Source of the DNA: Prostheceraeus crozeri
Taxonomy: Eukaryota; Platyhelminthes; Polycladida; Euryleptidae
DNA length: 64,000 bases
Assembly: GCA_907163375.1 (NCBI GenBank)
Contig: CAJQUW010012548.1
Location: 1 to 64,000, forward strand
Reading direction: 5' to 3'
Shown: in pieces, positions 1-11,848 of the stretch
Numbering within the stretch: position 1 is the first letter of the stretch
Layout: every line of letters begins with the position of its first letter
Program-made: the position numbers and the translations under genes
Notes under the pieces: model-generated
The model's input: only the letters and a program-made list of their open reading frames with translations
Databases searched by the model: none
What the model was told of the DNA's origin: nothing

Positions 1-244
1 CTGATCTGAAGTCATTGCCGACCGCGTTGCAATCATCGGCCAATGTTTGCTACACCTCATCCTTTCGTTTTTTCGTTATCTTCGCTGATATAGGGGCTTC
101 TATAACTTCTTTAAACTCGATGTATCCATCTCGGATAATTACTTCCTCAGCCTTCGAGAAGGGTGACTTGCGCTTGCGATCACTCTTACTTAAATGTTCT
201 TCCGACTCTGATTTACTTGTGTTATCCCAAAGTATTATTTTCAT
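1..244 (-). pseudogene. Myb/SANT-like DNA-binding domain fragment, broken
   Basis: Read on the minus strand from ATG at 244, the frame runs through a basic Ser/Glu-rich stretch into PFSKAEEVIIRDGYIEF, then EAPISAKITKKRKDEV, a TAG stop, and QTLADDCNAVGNDFRS to the window edge. The spacing matches Myb/SANT-like domains of the zeste / Myb_DNA-bind_5 kind, in which helix 1 begins after a Pro-Phe pair and the position of the stop is normally Trp (K-x-x-x-W-x-x-I/L-A). A single TGG to TAG change at about 48-50 would explain the stop. Such domains occur in host regulators and in the second protein of PIF/Harbinger transposons. The TAA-duplicating foldback element 300 bp away makes the transposon origin attractive, but that is inference. 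The fragment continues beyond the left edge. Confidence 0.5.
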
Positions 245-313
245 TGTTCTGATTCCAAGTTATTTTTAGACTGTGGGAATCCCACGGCTGCATGTCGTGC
301 ACAACATGGCAAT

Positions 314-1364
314 CGGACTATGAAGTTAATGATTTCCAAAGTCATGACTAAGTCGCCGACTAAGCAAAGTCAAGCACTATGAATTAAGTTTTGAGGTCGT
401 AACTTAACATGGACAACGACTCTCTTAAGTCGCCGACTAAGCAAAGTCAAGCACTATGAATTAAGTTTTGAGGTCTTGACTTAACATGGACAACGCCTCT
501 CTTAAGTCGCCGACTAAGCAAAGTCAAGCACTATGAATTAATAGTCCGGGAGCTAGCGTGAAGTTGTGCAGGGAACGAGGTAGTACATAAAACTTTCACA
601 TAGCATAGTACACCTCTAACCTACTGCAAAACTTCGCGTCTGCCGGATCAGATCATTTGCTTTTCAGAAATAGAGAGGATAACACAATCCTATGTATTTC
701 CAGTGGTAAAATTGTGACATTTAAGGTGTTGACTCCTTTTTTTCGAATTTTTGCTCATAAAAGTTACACAAATTGGTATTTTGTTGAACTGGTTATTATA
801 GAAATCATCTACAGATCATGATCTTTCAAATGAGCTATCATTCAGTGACAGAGGATGAAGTAAAGTGTACAAACAGACACTTTTCGTTGGTGTAACTGCA
901 AATTTTAACATAGAAATTTCAGGAAAATTGTTGATATACTTTAACGAAAAGTGTCTGTTTGTACACTTTACTTCATCCTCTGTCACTGAATGATAGCTCA
1001 TTTGAAAGATCATGATCTGTAGATGATTTCTATAATAACCAGTTCAACAAAATACCAATTTGTGTAACTTTTATGAGCAAAAATTCGAAAAAAAGGAGTC
1101 AACACCTTAAATGTCACAATTTTACCACTGGAAATACACAGGATTGTGTTATCCTCTCTATTTCTGAAAAGCAAATGATCTGATCCGGCAGACGCGAAGT
1201 TTTGCAGTAGGTTAGAGGTGTACTATGCTATGTGAAAGTTTTATGTACTACCTCGTTTCCTGCACAACTTCACGCTAGCTCCCGGACTATAAGTTTTGAG
1301 GTCGTGACTTAACATGGACAACGAACATCTTAAGTCGCCGACTTTGCAAGGACACGACTATGAA
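314..1364. repeat. 77-bp tandem repeat, about four units, interrupted
   Basis: The marker GTCGCCGAC recurs at 352, 429 and 506 (period 77) and again at 1334. Subtracting 751 bp (a 748-bp insertion plus a 3-bp duplication) puts the last marker at 583, exactly one period after 506. The units share CAAGCACTATGAATTAAG and TTAACATGGACAACG. A weaker unit is visible from about 314. No coding content. Confidence 0.9.
542..1289. mobile_element. Foldback (long-TIR) element, 748 bp, TAA target duplication
   Basis: The two arms (about 542-890 and 943-1289) are near-perfect inverted copies of about 348 bp around a loop of about 52 bp. The ends read TAGTCCGGGAGC and its complement. TAA stands on both sides (539-541 and 1290-1292), and the uninterrupted neighbouring 77-bp units show the empty site GAATTAAG. 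A 3-bp TAA duplication is typical of PIF/Harbinger transposons, so this is probably a non-autonomous Harbinger-like MITE; no transposase is present. The terminal 76 bp are related to the tandem array at 62275-62960 and to the piece at 54824-55020. Confidence 0.85.
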
Positions 1365-1372
1365 TACCAGCC

Positions 1373-3152
1373 CTGGTAATGTTAGATGCATAGAAATTAA
1401 CAATACCATAGAAAGTCCCAGAATGGAAATTGCATGAAAATTATAGCACACGCCGGGTGAACGTAGTTGCGGCAAATGCAAATTTAACTTTGCTTTCTGG
1501 TTGGCATTTATATTTATCAAGCGAATTTGTGATCTGGATTGTTGTCCCTTGTCTAGGGTTTATTTACACAAAAGCAGTAGTGAATTTTCAAAATACTGCA
1601 GCGACAGGACGACAAAGGAAGAAATCTTTTAAACGTTCTGTACATTTGTCATTTTGAAATATCGCTCCGATAATCTATCAATAGTATAATCAGACTCTTA
1701 TGCAACTTGTAATGTCGATTTACAGAACATGCATAACTCCAGCTTGAAATCAGAGGTCAAGAAATCTCAGAGTATTCATTTTACTTTAAAGGGTTCCCCT
1801 GCTCATTATATTCGAACAATTTTCAAAATCTTTACATGCATTCAAATATCAGCTTCCAAAATATCATCACACAATATGACATAAGTCATTCAATGATTAA
1901 TTGAAAAGTTCCAGCGACATTCTATATATCTGAGAATGATTGCAGGTAAAGCAGCTTTCGGTGTGTCTATTCCAGAAAAGCGCTAGGTTTCTTAACCGCT
2001 TGAAGGAGAAATTATCCAATAATTAAGAATTTTTATCTGTGAATTCTTGAGATCATCTCACAACCAATGCACCGACCACTTACAATCATGACTCTGTGAA
2101 CCAATTCTTGATTCGCATTCCAGCATTGAAAAATGGGAAAATATTTGTCAATGACTGGTAGATATAGAGACAGTAAATTAATCTGACAGAAAGTAATCTG
2201 ATCTACTACAAACATAGAAGTGGATAATAGTGCACTAGAATGGAAGTTTGATATCTTGTCTATGTGCAATGATGGCACATGGAAAAATCTATGGTTTGTA
2301 GATCAGATTCTATCTAAAACATTGTATCATAGTGAAACTATTTGCCGAGTTGGTTGTGGAAGTTGTTGACACCTAATTACAGGATTTTCATGAAGACAAT
2401 TGCAAGTGAGATGGCCGCATTGTTTCATGTGAAATAGCCTACTATTCCATGGATTAATACAGTGTGTCTATTTGTGGCAGTCACTGACAACAATATTCCA
2501 ATTGTTCAATATTGGAATGCGAATTAAAAATTGGTTCATAAAGTCATAATTGAAAGTGGTCGGTGTGCTGTTTGTAAGAACATCTGAAGAATTCACAGAT
2601 AGAAAGTCTAATTATTGGATAATTTCTTCTTCAAGCGGCTAAGAAACGTGGCGCTTTTCTGGAATAAACACACTGAAAGTTTCTTTACCAACAATCATTT
2701 CTCAAATAAATGAAATGTCGCTGGAACTTTTTCATTAATCATTGAATGACACATGTGATATTTTGGAAGCTGATAGTCGAATGCATGTAAAGATTTTGAA
2801 AATTGTTCGAATATAATGAGCAGGGAAGCACTTTAAAGTAAAATGAAGATTTCTTGACCTCTGATTTCAAGCTGGAGTTATGCATGTTCTGTAAATCGAC
2901 ATTACAAGTTGCATAAGAGTCTGATTATACTATTGATAGATTATCGGAGCGATATTTCAAAATTATGAACGTACAGAACGTTTAAAAGGATTTCCTTGTT
3001 TGTAAAAATAAAATCCCAATCAAAAAACATGGAAGCCAGATCGCACAAGTTGCATTTGCCCCAACTAAGTTCCCCCGGCGTGTGCCATAATTTTCATGCA
3101 ATTTCCATTCTAGGACTTTCTATGGTACTGTTAACTTTCATGGCTTTACCAG
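1373..3152. mobile_element. Long imperfect palindrome (foldback element), about 1.78 kb
   Basis: Sequence from about 1373 returns inverted up to about 3152, centred near 2260, with divergence over the whole length. Matching blocks include CCATAGAAAGTCC near both ends, the stretch at 1660-1750 against 2880-2960, and 1990-2030 against 2600-2640. Outer ends read CTGGTAA on both sides. No target duplication could be fixed and no coding capacity is seen. A 212-bp relative of its end region lies at 45318-45529. Confidence 0.75.
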
Positions 3153-3159
3153 ATCAACT

Positions 3160-5660
3160 GCAGCATTACCTTATTCTTTTAGCCTGTTGAGACCCACTCA
3201 AATTATTGCAGATTAAGTTATTAATAAAAGCACTTCAAAAACTTGCGCCTCTTCTTGCACAAAAGACTGGTCTCTTTCGAATAACTACAAGTTGATGGAA
3301 TTTACTGTATATTTCACTTGGCAAGTAGGAGAATGAAATTGGCTGCTTAACGATTGGTTGGATTCATGCAATAGCAGTGACAGAACGGACACAGCACGTC
3401 TTTGTCAGTTGTACTCGTGTAGATGAAAATTGAACTAAGATGCTGAAGTGAATTTCTGAATGGCGGATGTGCATTCTCAGGGTGAAATAGAGTGAAAAGT
3501 TGCACAAAGCTATTTTTTACCAATAGTCATTTTATCTGTCAATCGATCTATAATACTAATTTTCTGTTTATTTGTCTCTCAATAAACTTGCAATACATAT
3601 GGATGTTAGTGGCTATATCCAATATCAGCTAATCATTTTGTCATGAAATCAATGTTCCAATAACATTTAGTAAACTTTTCATCAACAATAATTCCAGGAA
3701 AAGCATCAAACAGATCGATCATGAGATCTATCGATAAATGTGTAATGCTTCCTAACCATGGAATAATACATACCAAGACTTCTTGATTGTTATCAAGAAG
3801 ATAACATTTTAATATTGTCAACGATGCTTGTTCAAGCCCTTGCTTGTTAGTTTTTATTTGCTTCTTTGTTTAATGTCGGTGGGTGCAGATCGCCATCGAT
3901 TAGGGTGAATTTGTGTTAGATTTTGTTTTCATTATGCTGCTGATATGACAGATCGCATTTGAAACGTGAACCTGATCGGTCAAACCTATACAACAGTGCT
4001 GATTTCAGAACGCATACAATAAAGTCTCTTAAGCAGTTTTTGCTGATTATGTTAACCATAACAAGAGTGCACTGGTTCTTATAAAGCCATCATGCGATAC
4101 GTTATCTGAAACGATAAAAATATACCAGGTCCAACCGAAGTCGAACTATGAAGTTAAGGACCTGGCCAGTTAATGCAAAATTCACATACATTTCTATACC
4201 ATTAAAATGTACAAGAGACATGTGGCACATTCCATTTCTTGTTAGCACCATGGGAAAGGAACAGATAAGAGAAACGATAGACGGGCGATGGGCATGCTCT
4301 AAATCTACACTGTGTTGCTTGCTACATGCATCATGAATGGATTGATCACATTTTTTGGCGATATACAGTTGAAAACTCCATTTAAGGAATTACGGAAGAA
4401 AGTAAGACATCGTCAATGTGATCGCAAACTCCATTGCTTATAACTCCTGATGACGGATATCCTCTTCCAAATGTCACTGCATCTCTCCTTCACTGTCACA
4501 ATATCAAATTATTATTGCTGATGAAATTAATTTATGAAAGTTGTTATTTCAGTGGTCATAACTTCAATTTTGATATTGCCTTTGTTCATTTCATATGTAA
4601 TCAGATTCTTGATATACAAAACATGATAGTTACTTGCAGTCCTTATCGTTTCTGTAGCATTATTCTTTTATACTGATTTTTGATGAGCTTTAAATGAAAT
4701 AGATTTTTTACAATATAGGATTTCATCATGTAAACATTGTTGAAATCAATATAATTTCTATATTATTGAAAAATGTGTCAGTGACAAACTATGTTACTTT
4801 TTATCAGTCGCGAGCGTTACCTATGTAGATCATGGTAACTGCAGAAGTTTACGGAAGGTGGCTGGCTACAAAATGATCATTTATGAAACTGTAGACCTAC
4901 TAATCTTGTAAATATATTCAAAAATTTGATGGCAGCACTTCGACAGAATATTCAGAATAGCACAAATAAAATTACTGGGATGATTTCTTGATATCGCGAG
5001 CGTTCCGAGCTTAACGCTTACCGGGAACCAAGTAGTCATCATCAAATGATGAAATAAAGATGTGTTCCGATAAGGCAAGCTTTGAAATGTGCTTCCACCT
5101 TTTTGCCCATCTCTGGCACAAACAGGCAGATTTTTAGAAGCAGTTAGCTTTTAAAGTGATCGAAATTTTGTCGCGAGTGTAACGGTGTTTGACGGTGTCT
5201 CGTAATGCATGATGTTTGACTCACTTTCTTAATTACTTTCGTTTCAATTCGCTATATTCCTATGTACAATGTGCATTTAGATTCTGTACAGTGAACGATT
5301 TTCATTGAGTCAATAAATATATACAACTACACTACATGCTCCAATGCCAATTAACAATAGAAAGAAGTAGGCATCCTGTAGTGAGATTGATATAACTTTG
5401 AAAATAATATTTTGATATTTCCGGCATTTTGAGTTGAATACAATGCAATTTTGATAAATGTTTGAAAAATCATGGATATAGACATGGGTCTGATGTGTCA
5501 TTTTTGCCTTGATAAAGAATCAAACGTCTGCTGATATGTGCGGTCTTATTTCTGCCATTGAAGAAGTAGGAGAAGTAATCACTAGGTATTTTCTTCAACT
5601 GAAAGTACAATTTCACCTGCAGTGTGCACCCCCAAACATCCTCTGACCCATCCATTCCCC
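3160..5660. other. Non-coding stretch, probable intron 1 of the A2M-family gene
   Basis: It follows the splice donor at 5668. All short open frames here are of random length and none resembles the next macroglobulin domains. The next exon was not found, so the intron probably extends beyond it, perhaps through the foldback elements to the left edge. Confidence 0.4.
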
Positions 5661-5668
5661 AATCTTAC

Positions 5669-7396
5669 CTTGCTTGGATTCTTTGTGCACGTGTAATGAC
5701 CCATTTCCGGACTATCCATACTTTTGCAGACATCGGTTGGCTTTTCTTCAGCTTTAAGTTCTATAGCTTTTCGAATTTCTCCTCTAGATGTTACCATCAA
5801 TTTGACATTCTTATCATGAAGAAGAACATTTGACTGAGCTTGGAATTCCAAAGTTCCTGTTTTACATGGATCTTGAGGAGTCATTCGCGATATGGGATAA
5901 ACCTGCATAAAAGTATTTGACGGTGAATACATCCTTTCAATACTCAGTATATTACTTGGGTTTATCGGTTGGTGGTCACGTATTTCATAGTCTGCCACTG
6001 ACCATCGTGCAGCAATACCGGATACTACAACTGAGACAGTAGACTGTCCTTCCGGGAGAGGTGGTAATTGAAAATCAATCTCTCCATAAATATCGGAGAC
6101 CATATTTTCTCGAAATCCCCAACCAGAACCCCAAAAGGCCTTGACATCCACGAGCACTGTTGTGTTTGGTCTCCGAGTTCCATCATTGTTCAATGTGAGA
6201 AGTTTTCCGTAATATGGTAAACCACTTGCAAAGTATTTTGGAGATTTTTCGACTGATATTTTGAACTGACTGAGAGTGAATTCTCCCCCGTTCTCTTTCT
6301 TTTCGACAGACTCGTTGGTTCCTTTCTCATTCACGGTTGCTTTAATCTTTGAAAAAACGTAATCAACATCATGCTTTCGACTTGCTAGATTTAGTTTCTT
6401 TGTAGATAAGTTAAATTTGGCACATTCGTGTGATCCATCGAGTTCAAGTGCCTTTTCAAGACATGGTCTCGGAATAGTTCTTCCGTAGGATGGATATTTA
6501 CTTTCTAGGCATAACTGAGCTTTAACACTAGCCTTCATTGGAAAGCCAGTACTATATTTCGCACAAACCTCGAATTTCACGTGCTTGTCCAAGATAAAGA
6601 TAGAACTTGGTGGCTTTATGTCAACAGTAAATCGTGGAAGGACATACTTCTTTACCTCAAATTCATGCGAATCTTTTACGTACCCGATATGCGACTCTAT
6701 TGACCATTTTCCAAATATAGGGTCATCAAGAAGGTCAAAGGAGAATCCCTTTAACGCATCGAACCAGCTGATATTTTTCCATTGAGCCACTTTCATCATA
6801 TTTGGAGATTTGATAAAGATACTGTCAAACTTGATATTTCTTTTATCTTCATCATCTTGTGTTGGTCTGAGATTGTTGATGAACAGAGGCAAAGTTCTGA
6901 ATTTCACCGTCTCACCAGGCTTGTAAATTGGCTTGTTAGTCTCAATGAAAACCATGATCGAATTCCTTTCAACTGCTAATTCGACGGAGTCGGAGGCTAA
7001 CACAGGTCCAGGGTTGCTGAGGCAATCATTTGTCTGTTTTAGGCACGAAAATATAGTCACATTGAGTTGAACACCTTTATGAATGTAGTTTTTGAATGGT
7101 AAACGATAGGTCATTTGTGTGACACCATTTGCAACACGTTTAGGTTGTCCTCTGACAGTTCCAGTAGAGGCCAAAGGCGCACTGTCAATTCGAACCACAG
7201 CATCTTTGTCAATTTCCAAGTAGATCTTATGATTAGTTGAGGCTACGATCGTTTTTGGGAATGCAATCGTATAGTTCACTTTTGAGATTTTCTTCTTGTT
7301 GCTGAGTTTCTGTACTTCTGCCAAGCCATTGTGGAATAACCACAGCAAAACGACGAGAGAGAATATGGTGAGTCTGACCAACGAATGATCAAACAT
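5669..7396 (-). CDS. Alpha-2-macroglobulin / CD109 / TEP family protein, 5' exon (576 codons)
   Basis: Secreted thioester-protein family member; relatives act as protease traps, complement-like opsonins (TEPs) or GPI-anchored CD109. Residues 1-26 form a signal peptide (MFDHSLVRLTIFSLVVLLW, then LFHNGLA). Macroglobulin domains follow: MG1 about 37-140, MG2 about 145-245 with the hallmark FIETNKPIYKPGETVKFR (150-167), MG3 about 246-345 starting at EVKKYVLPRFTV, MG4 about 376-470 with YFASGLPYYGKL, and MG5 from about 483. Sequons occur at N41, N112, N208, N329, N361 and N411. The exon ends in phase 0 after CCAAGCAAG at 5669, followed by a consensus donor GTAAGA; reading on gives a stop at 5582. 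The bait region, thioester domain (GCGEQ) and receptor-binding domain must lie in exons to the left and are not in view. ATG at 7396 is chosen because the signal peptide follows directly. A 1.7-kb exon covering five MG domains is unusually long for this family. Confidence 0.9.
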
Positions 7397-10190
7397 GATG
7401 ACTGCTGTAGAAATTGCGTAGGCCGATTGTTATTACTTTCAATGCAGCACTCTCATTGGACGGATTCAATAATGTCATCAAATGGAGCCAAATGATCGTG
7501 GCTGCTATCTGTTGTTTAACATTGATCAGATTGGTTATCATTTTGACGAGATGGTGATAAGGTGGCAGCACTGAGTGGACTGCATGTATCACAAGATTTC
7601 TGATGCATTATTAAGATTTACAAAACTTCTGTCACTTTAATGTCTGGTGATTACGTGAATGACTCAAGTGAGAGTTTGAAAATTGGAATAATATTTTCAA
7701 ACCAGGATCTATTACTTCAATCATTGACTTCTATACATAGCACTTGGAATTGTGCTTAATTCATAGAAATGGATCTTCGTATGTCCGATGGACCGCAAAA
7801 TATCTAGCAGTCCATGCGCTGTCCATGCATGAATCATAGACTTCTGAGCATGAATGGCAAAGTAGGGCATAGACTTCTATAACATGACACTGCTTACACG
7901 AGTTGTCTGAGACTGTTGACTTTCTGGCTAAATATACAACAGAAACGTAGGTTTTAGATACTGCTGAAAATGTCTCTGCTATCAAAATTTTATTTTACGG
8001 CTTTTCATTGGGCAGTTTTAAAAAGACCATTTTGGAGGCAGTATTGCACGTTGACCATTTTGACCTGAAATCATTGAGTTCATCATTAAGTCTTCTTGTT
8101 GATTGATGTCTTTGGATTGTTTCCTATCACAGTTTCATCATTGTCAATACTAAAATAATTTCATTTGGGTGACCACTTCCCAATTCATTATCTAGTGCTC
8201 TTCAAGAAAGAAAGAATTTGCGATAATTTGAAGCGTAACCACTTCTGGGTCATCGTGTAGATGCGTTTAAGTGCAATTTGCCGTTTTTTCGAATTGTAAG
8301 ATTGCATTTATTTTATTCAGAAGGCATGCTCTTAAAGTTTATCGATTGAGAAAATGTCTCCACTTTCGATCATACTTTTCAGTAGGAATGTAATAGATAG
8401 CGAACTTTCCACTGATCCTTTTGAAGGCCAAATGGCTCTATAGGGGCACTGAACAAACAGAGAAAATTTTAAATCAACCTTTATTATATTAATTTTTTAT
8501 TATTTTTACCTGCAACAAAAGTTCATTAAAATAAGACACGATTTAGGTGTTGCGCTTTTTATGATCATTCATCACTGTAGAATAACTAAATATTATATAG
8601 GAATATAATTATATAATTTGTATAATAACACAGGTCAATAAAATTATATAATTTCAAGTATAATTTATTTATCAATATTATACAGGGCATGGCCGCAACT
8701 TTTTAAATAGGGAATTGTGTCGATGTTGAGAGATGCAAACTAGGCCTGCTGATGATTCCTGATATAGGATGAAATAGCAGCTATTCAAGTGTGTTTCCAT
8801 TTTTCAACTGAGGATACAACTCAATATTTAATGATTCTATTTACATTGTGTTTACAAAAAGCAGCACTCATTAATTACTACAGGCAACTTAAGCGATTTG
8901 CCGGCAGTGTGTCAAAAAAGTATTTGATGAACATTCATCGAGATTTCTCTTAATATATCAATTGCGTATCCTGCTCATACCGTTACTCCATTGTTTTGAG
9001 ATGATAGGAGCAAGCAAATTAATTCAGACTTACATAGCCAGTCCTGAACTAAATATGTGCAAATTTTAAATTGATTGTGATATCATGCAGACAGTCAAGC
9101 AGGCAGCGCACAAGAGATTGCGACTGATCACCTCGCATTCTGATCACCTCGCATTCTCAGCTGAACTAATGAACTGATTAGTTTTTTCATATCCGAATGC
9201 TCAAACCATGCGCCTTTCGTATGTAACTTCTCAGCATGAATGTAAATTGATAGCAATCAATTGTGGAGCCTAACGCTAAGTCAGATGATGTTCGCTGCCC
9301 TGTTAAGCATGTTGTCATTCTGCAGTAAACTGCACTGTAATAGGCTATGCGTATAAATAACACCAAATTATGTGATTTTACCTGCCATTTTTTCTTTCAA
9401 GTATTCCTGCTGGATTTTCTGTTTGCTCTAATATATTTTGTACTCAAATGACATTGTCGTGCGCACGAGTGTCGTTAGTGGATTCTCTACGCGATTATCG
9501 AAAGGCGTTAATACTCGGGTGACATAATATGTACCCGTACATATAGTTTAACCACTTTGTGTTTTTCTATTGTGCCATAAGCACTTGTAGGCTGATAGAT
9601 GTAGGGTATCACATGTAAACGTAAAATCCATTCAATAGTTTTCGATGAAGAAGGTCATCTTATCATGATTCGATAACAGTAGCTTCCGTGCTGGTTAGTT
9701 AGGCCCATTCACTTTTCATTATTCTTGTAGATTTGAGAACAAAAAGTATTACTCCTTCACAGTAGACAAACTAGTTGTGTACAATGTTGCTGCATGCATT
9801 TACATGTACAATTATGCTATCTAAGGTAAGTACATGCAACCATTGCTATGTATAGTACAGCAAGCCTAATGCCATGTATTAAAAAGTGCAGAACAAACTA
9901 ATTTAAAATCTTCTACTGCCTTTCAAAATTGCTGTTCCTGGCTGGCGAGAGGGCTCGAAGATCATTGCTTGTGGCCCGATATCACAATTTGGTTTCCAAG
10001 TCAACCACTTACCTGCCACATTTTGACAGAAGACCTTAAAAAGTGGATGCATACGCGATGGATGCCGCTCGTTATAGAAGGCGGTAGACGAGAGGAATGT
10101 TGTAGACACATGCTCTCATTATTGCCGAGGATTATAACAGGCACAATAGGTGTTTCCTGACCTCAAAATTCGCCTTGTTCAACATTGTAC
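7397..10190. other. 5' flank of the A2M-family gene; no gene recognised
   Basis: AT-rich, with an especially AT-rich patch at 8480-8690. A perfect 16-bp tandem duplication (TGATCACCTCGCATTC) sits at 9125-9156. No exon, RNA gene or clear promoter element could be supported. Confidence 0.35.
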
Positions 10191-10223
10191 AGGTGTCCAA
10201 CCTGAAATGAAGCCAACCTTGAT

Positions 10224-10713
10224 TTGATATTTGTTGATAGAAAATTACAAGGACATTGCGACAAAAATATGGTTATGATAGGTCCACCAATTGGGAGCTC
10301 AGATCATATTGTTGTTTTTGCTAAATCAGAGAAATCTGAAAGACTCCGTGAAGTAAGAGAGCATATAGTGTATGACTTGCGGGAATCACACGTGTTGGAC
10401 TTTGAGAAAAAAATCTTATCGAATGACTTTAACAAGTTCATCTCTTGTCGTGACATTGATGAAAAGTGTAGCATCTTTTATAATTACCTGGAGGATGCTT
10501 TGAAAATGATTCCTCGATCTCGAGGATTTTTAACGAATTCTGATGTCGCTTGGATAACACCTTTGGGTAAGTTGTTAATAGATCGACGCTGGGATGCTCT
10601 CTGTAAACGAGACTGGGAGTTGTTCAACTTTCTCAATGAGAAGGTTCGAAGGGAAATTTTCAAAGCAAAAGCGAGATATTTTACGGAGAAGTCTAAATCC
10701 GTAAAAGGTTTAT
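10224..10713 (+). pseudogene. LINE endonuclease-to-RT linker segment
   Basis: An open frame of about 160 codons without a true ATG start, beginning IFVDRKLQGHCDK. It holds the SDH catalytic motif of AP-endonuclease-type LINE nucleases near its start and the conserved linker Trp-x-Thr-Pro-Leu further on, then a basic helix (EKVRREIFKAKARYFTEKS). It is cut by the target duplication of the inserted element and continues after 11861 with SSGTAFVSSPPSAAWVANEF. Part of the parent LINE, not a host gene. Confidence 0.8.
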
Positions 10714-10725
10714 AGTCTTACATTA

Positions 10726-11848
10726 TGAGAAGAGGAGTTTTTCGACGATGACTTTATTGTAAAAATTCATAAATAAATTTGACCGATATTTCAGACAGCA
10801 CCGCTGTCCATCGTCAGGGCCTCATGCATAAAGTGACATACCGACAATCGCGACCACAACAAAATTCTAGTCATGAAAAATGACGCACAACACAGCAAAG
10901 CGGATGATGAAGATCACAGGCCAATTTCACACTACATAGAAATCGCGAACTACCAATACTAATACTGACAGTGAGATAACTCGCGCCAGACACCAACCTG
11001 GTATTTCCACAGAATTAAATATTTTGTTTATCTGCTTCGGTTTGCTAGAAGTGTGATTAATACGAAACTGACGGCACATAGAGGAACCTATTAAGTGGGC
11101 AAGAAGGAATTCCTAATACCTTACAGAGATAGGAAAAAACGTCGTGCGTCGCTTGCGGATTAATGTGAGTTCCAGCAAAGTGTTTCGATTGCCAAAATTC
11201 CTTCAGATTCGAAGACTTCAGATCATTGCCCACAAGTTTTCTCCATAATGTTGGCCCTTCCGATCATTATTAAAGAAAGTAGCAGGCGTACGAAAATTAG
11301 TTCACTTGATGATCCTCTCCTCGGCATTGCTCACTGTATAGTGCATACATTGAATCGAAGCCAAGACAGAGATGTGTGTTTTGGTGTGTGCGAAGTGATA
11401 TCACAGCACGCACGCATCTCTCACTGGCTCTGGTGTCCCCTGCTGACAGCTTATTGTTTGCCATTTCCAATAGCAAGTGATACACGAATTATCCATTTCG
11501 AGAAGGAGCAAGTTGATGTGCCATTTCGAATTTCGCCAATCTAATTCTGTGGGTATTTCACGTCTCCGCGGCAGAGTATTCAGTGAATAGGAAAAAAAAT
11601 TAATTGGTACAGTAAAAATAATTAATAATTATACTGTAGGCAATACATGGTATATACACGTAAAAGAAAAATAGTATACTATATACCTATAGTAGTATAT
11701 TATACCTACTTTATAATAATTAACGACGATAATATTAACTGCGCTGCTGTCTGAAATATCGGTCAAATTTATTTATGAATTTTTACAATAAAGTCATCGT
11801 CGAAAAACTCCTCTTCTTATAAGTGCTGAAAGACGACGAACACTACGA
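10726..11848. mobile_element. Inverted-repeat element with 12-bp target duplication, Penelope-like non-autonomous candidate
   Basis: AGTCTTACATTA stands directly before (10714-10725) and after (11849-11860): a perfect 12-bp target duplication. Just inside are inverted arms of about 75 bp (10727-10805 and about 11745-11825), but the right end carries about 25-30 extra bases beyond its arm. Inverted pseudo-LTRs, a short one-sided extension and a variable target duplication of about this length are features of Penelope-like elements. The left arm runs into a hammerhead-like motif (10781-10821). Its interior (about 11030-11300) is related to 49640-49880. It interrupts the LINE at 10195-12740 and is therefore younger. 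Confidence 0.7.
10781..10821 (-). ncRNA. Hammerhead-ribozyme-like motif (locus 1)
   Basis: Minus strand: helix I 5' strand GGCC, core CTGACGA (exact to CUGANGA), helix II GACAGC/GCTGTC closed by GGT, core GAAA, minimal helix III ATAT, cleavage base C, then GGTC, which pairs with GGCC. Helix II has one unpaired T next to the core. Sits at the inner edge of a terminal inverted repeat. Confidence 0.55.

Noticed and set aside
5310-5655. Minus-strand frames just past the A2M exon as the next exon
   Set aside because: They overlap the donor or lack any macroglobulin-domain pattern; the consensus GTAAGA at 5668 ends the exon better.
11248-11544. 98-codon plus-strand frame as a protein gene
   Set aside because: It lies inside the inverted-repeat element and the related region at 49640-49880 does not conserve this phase.
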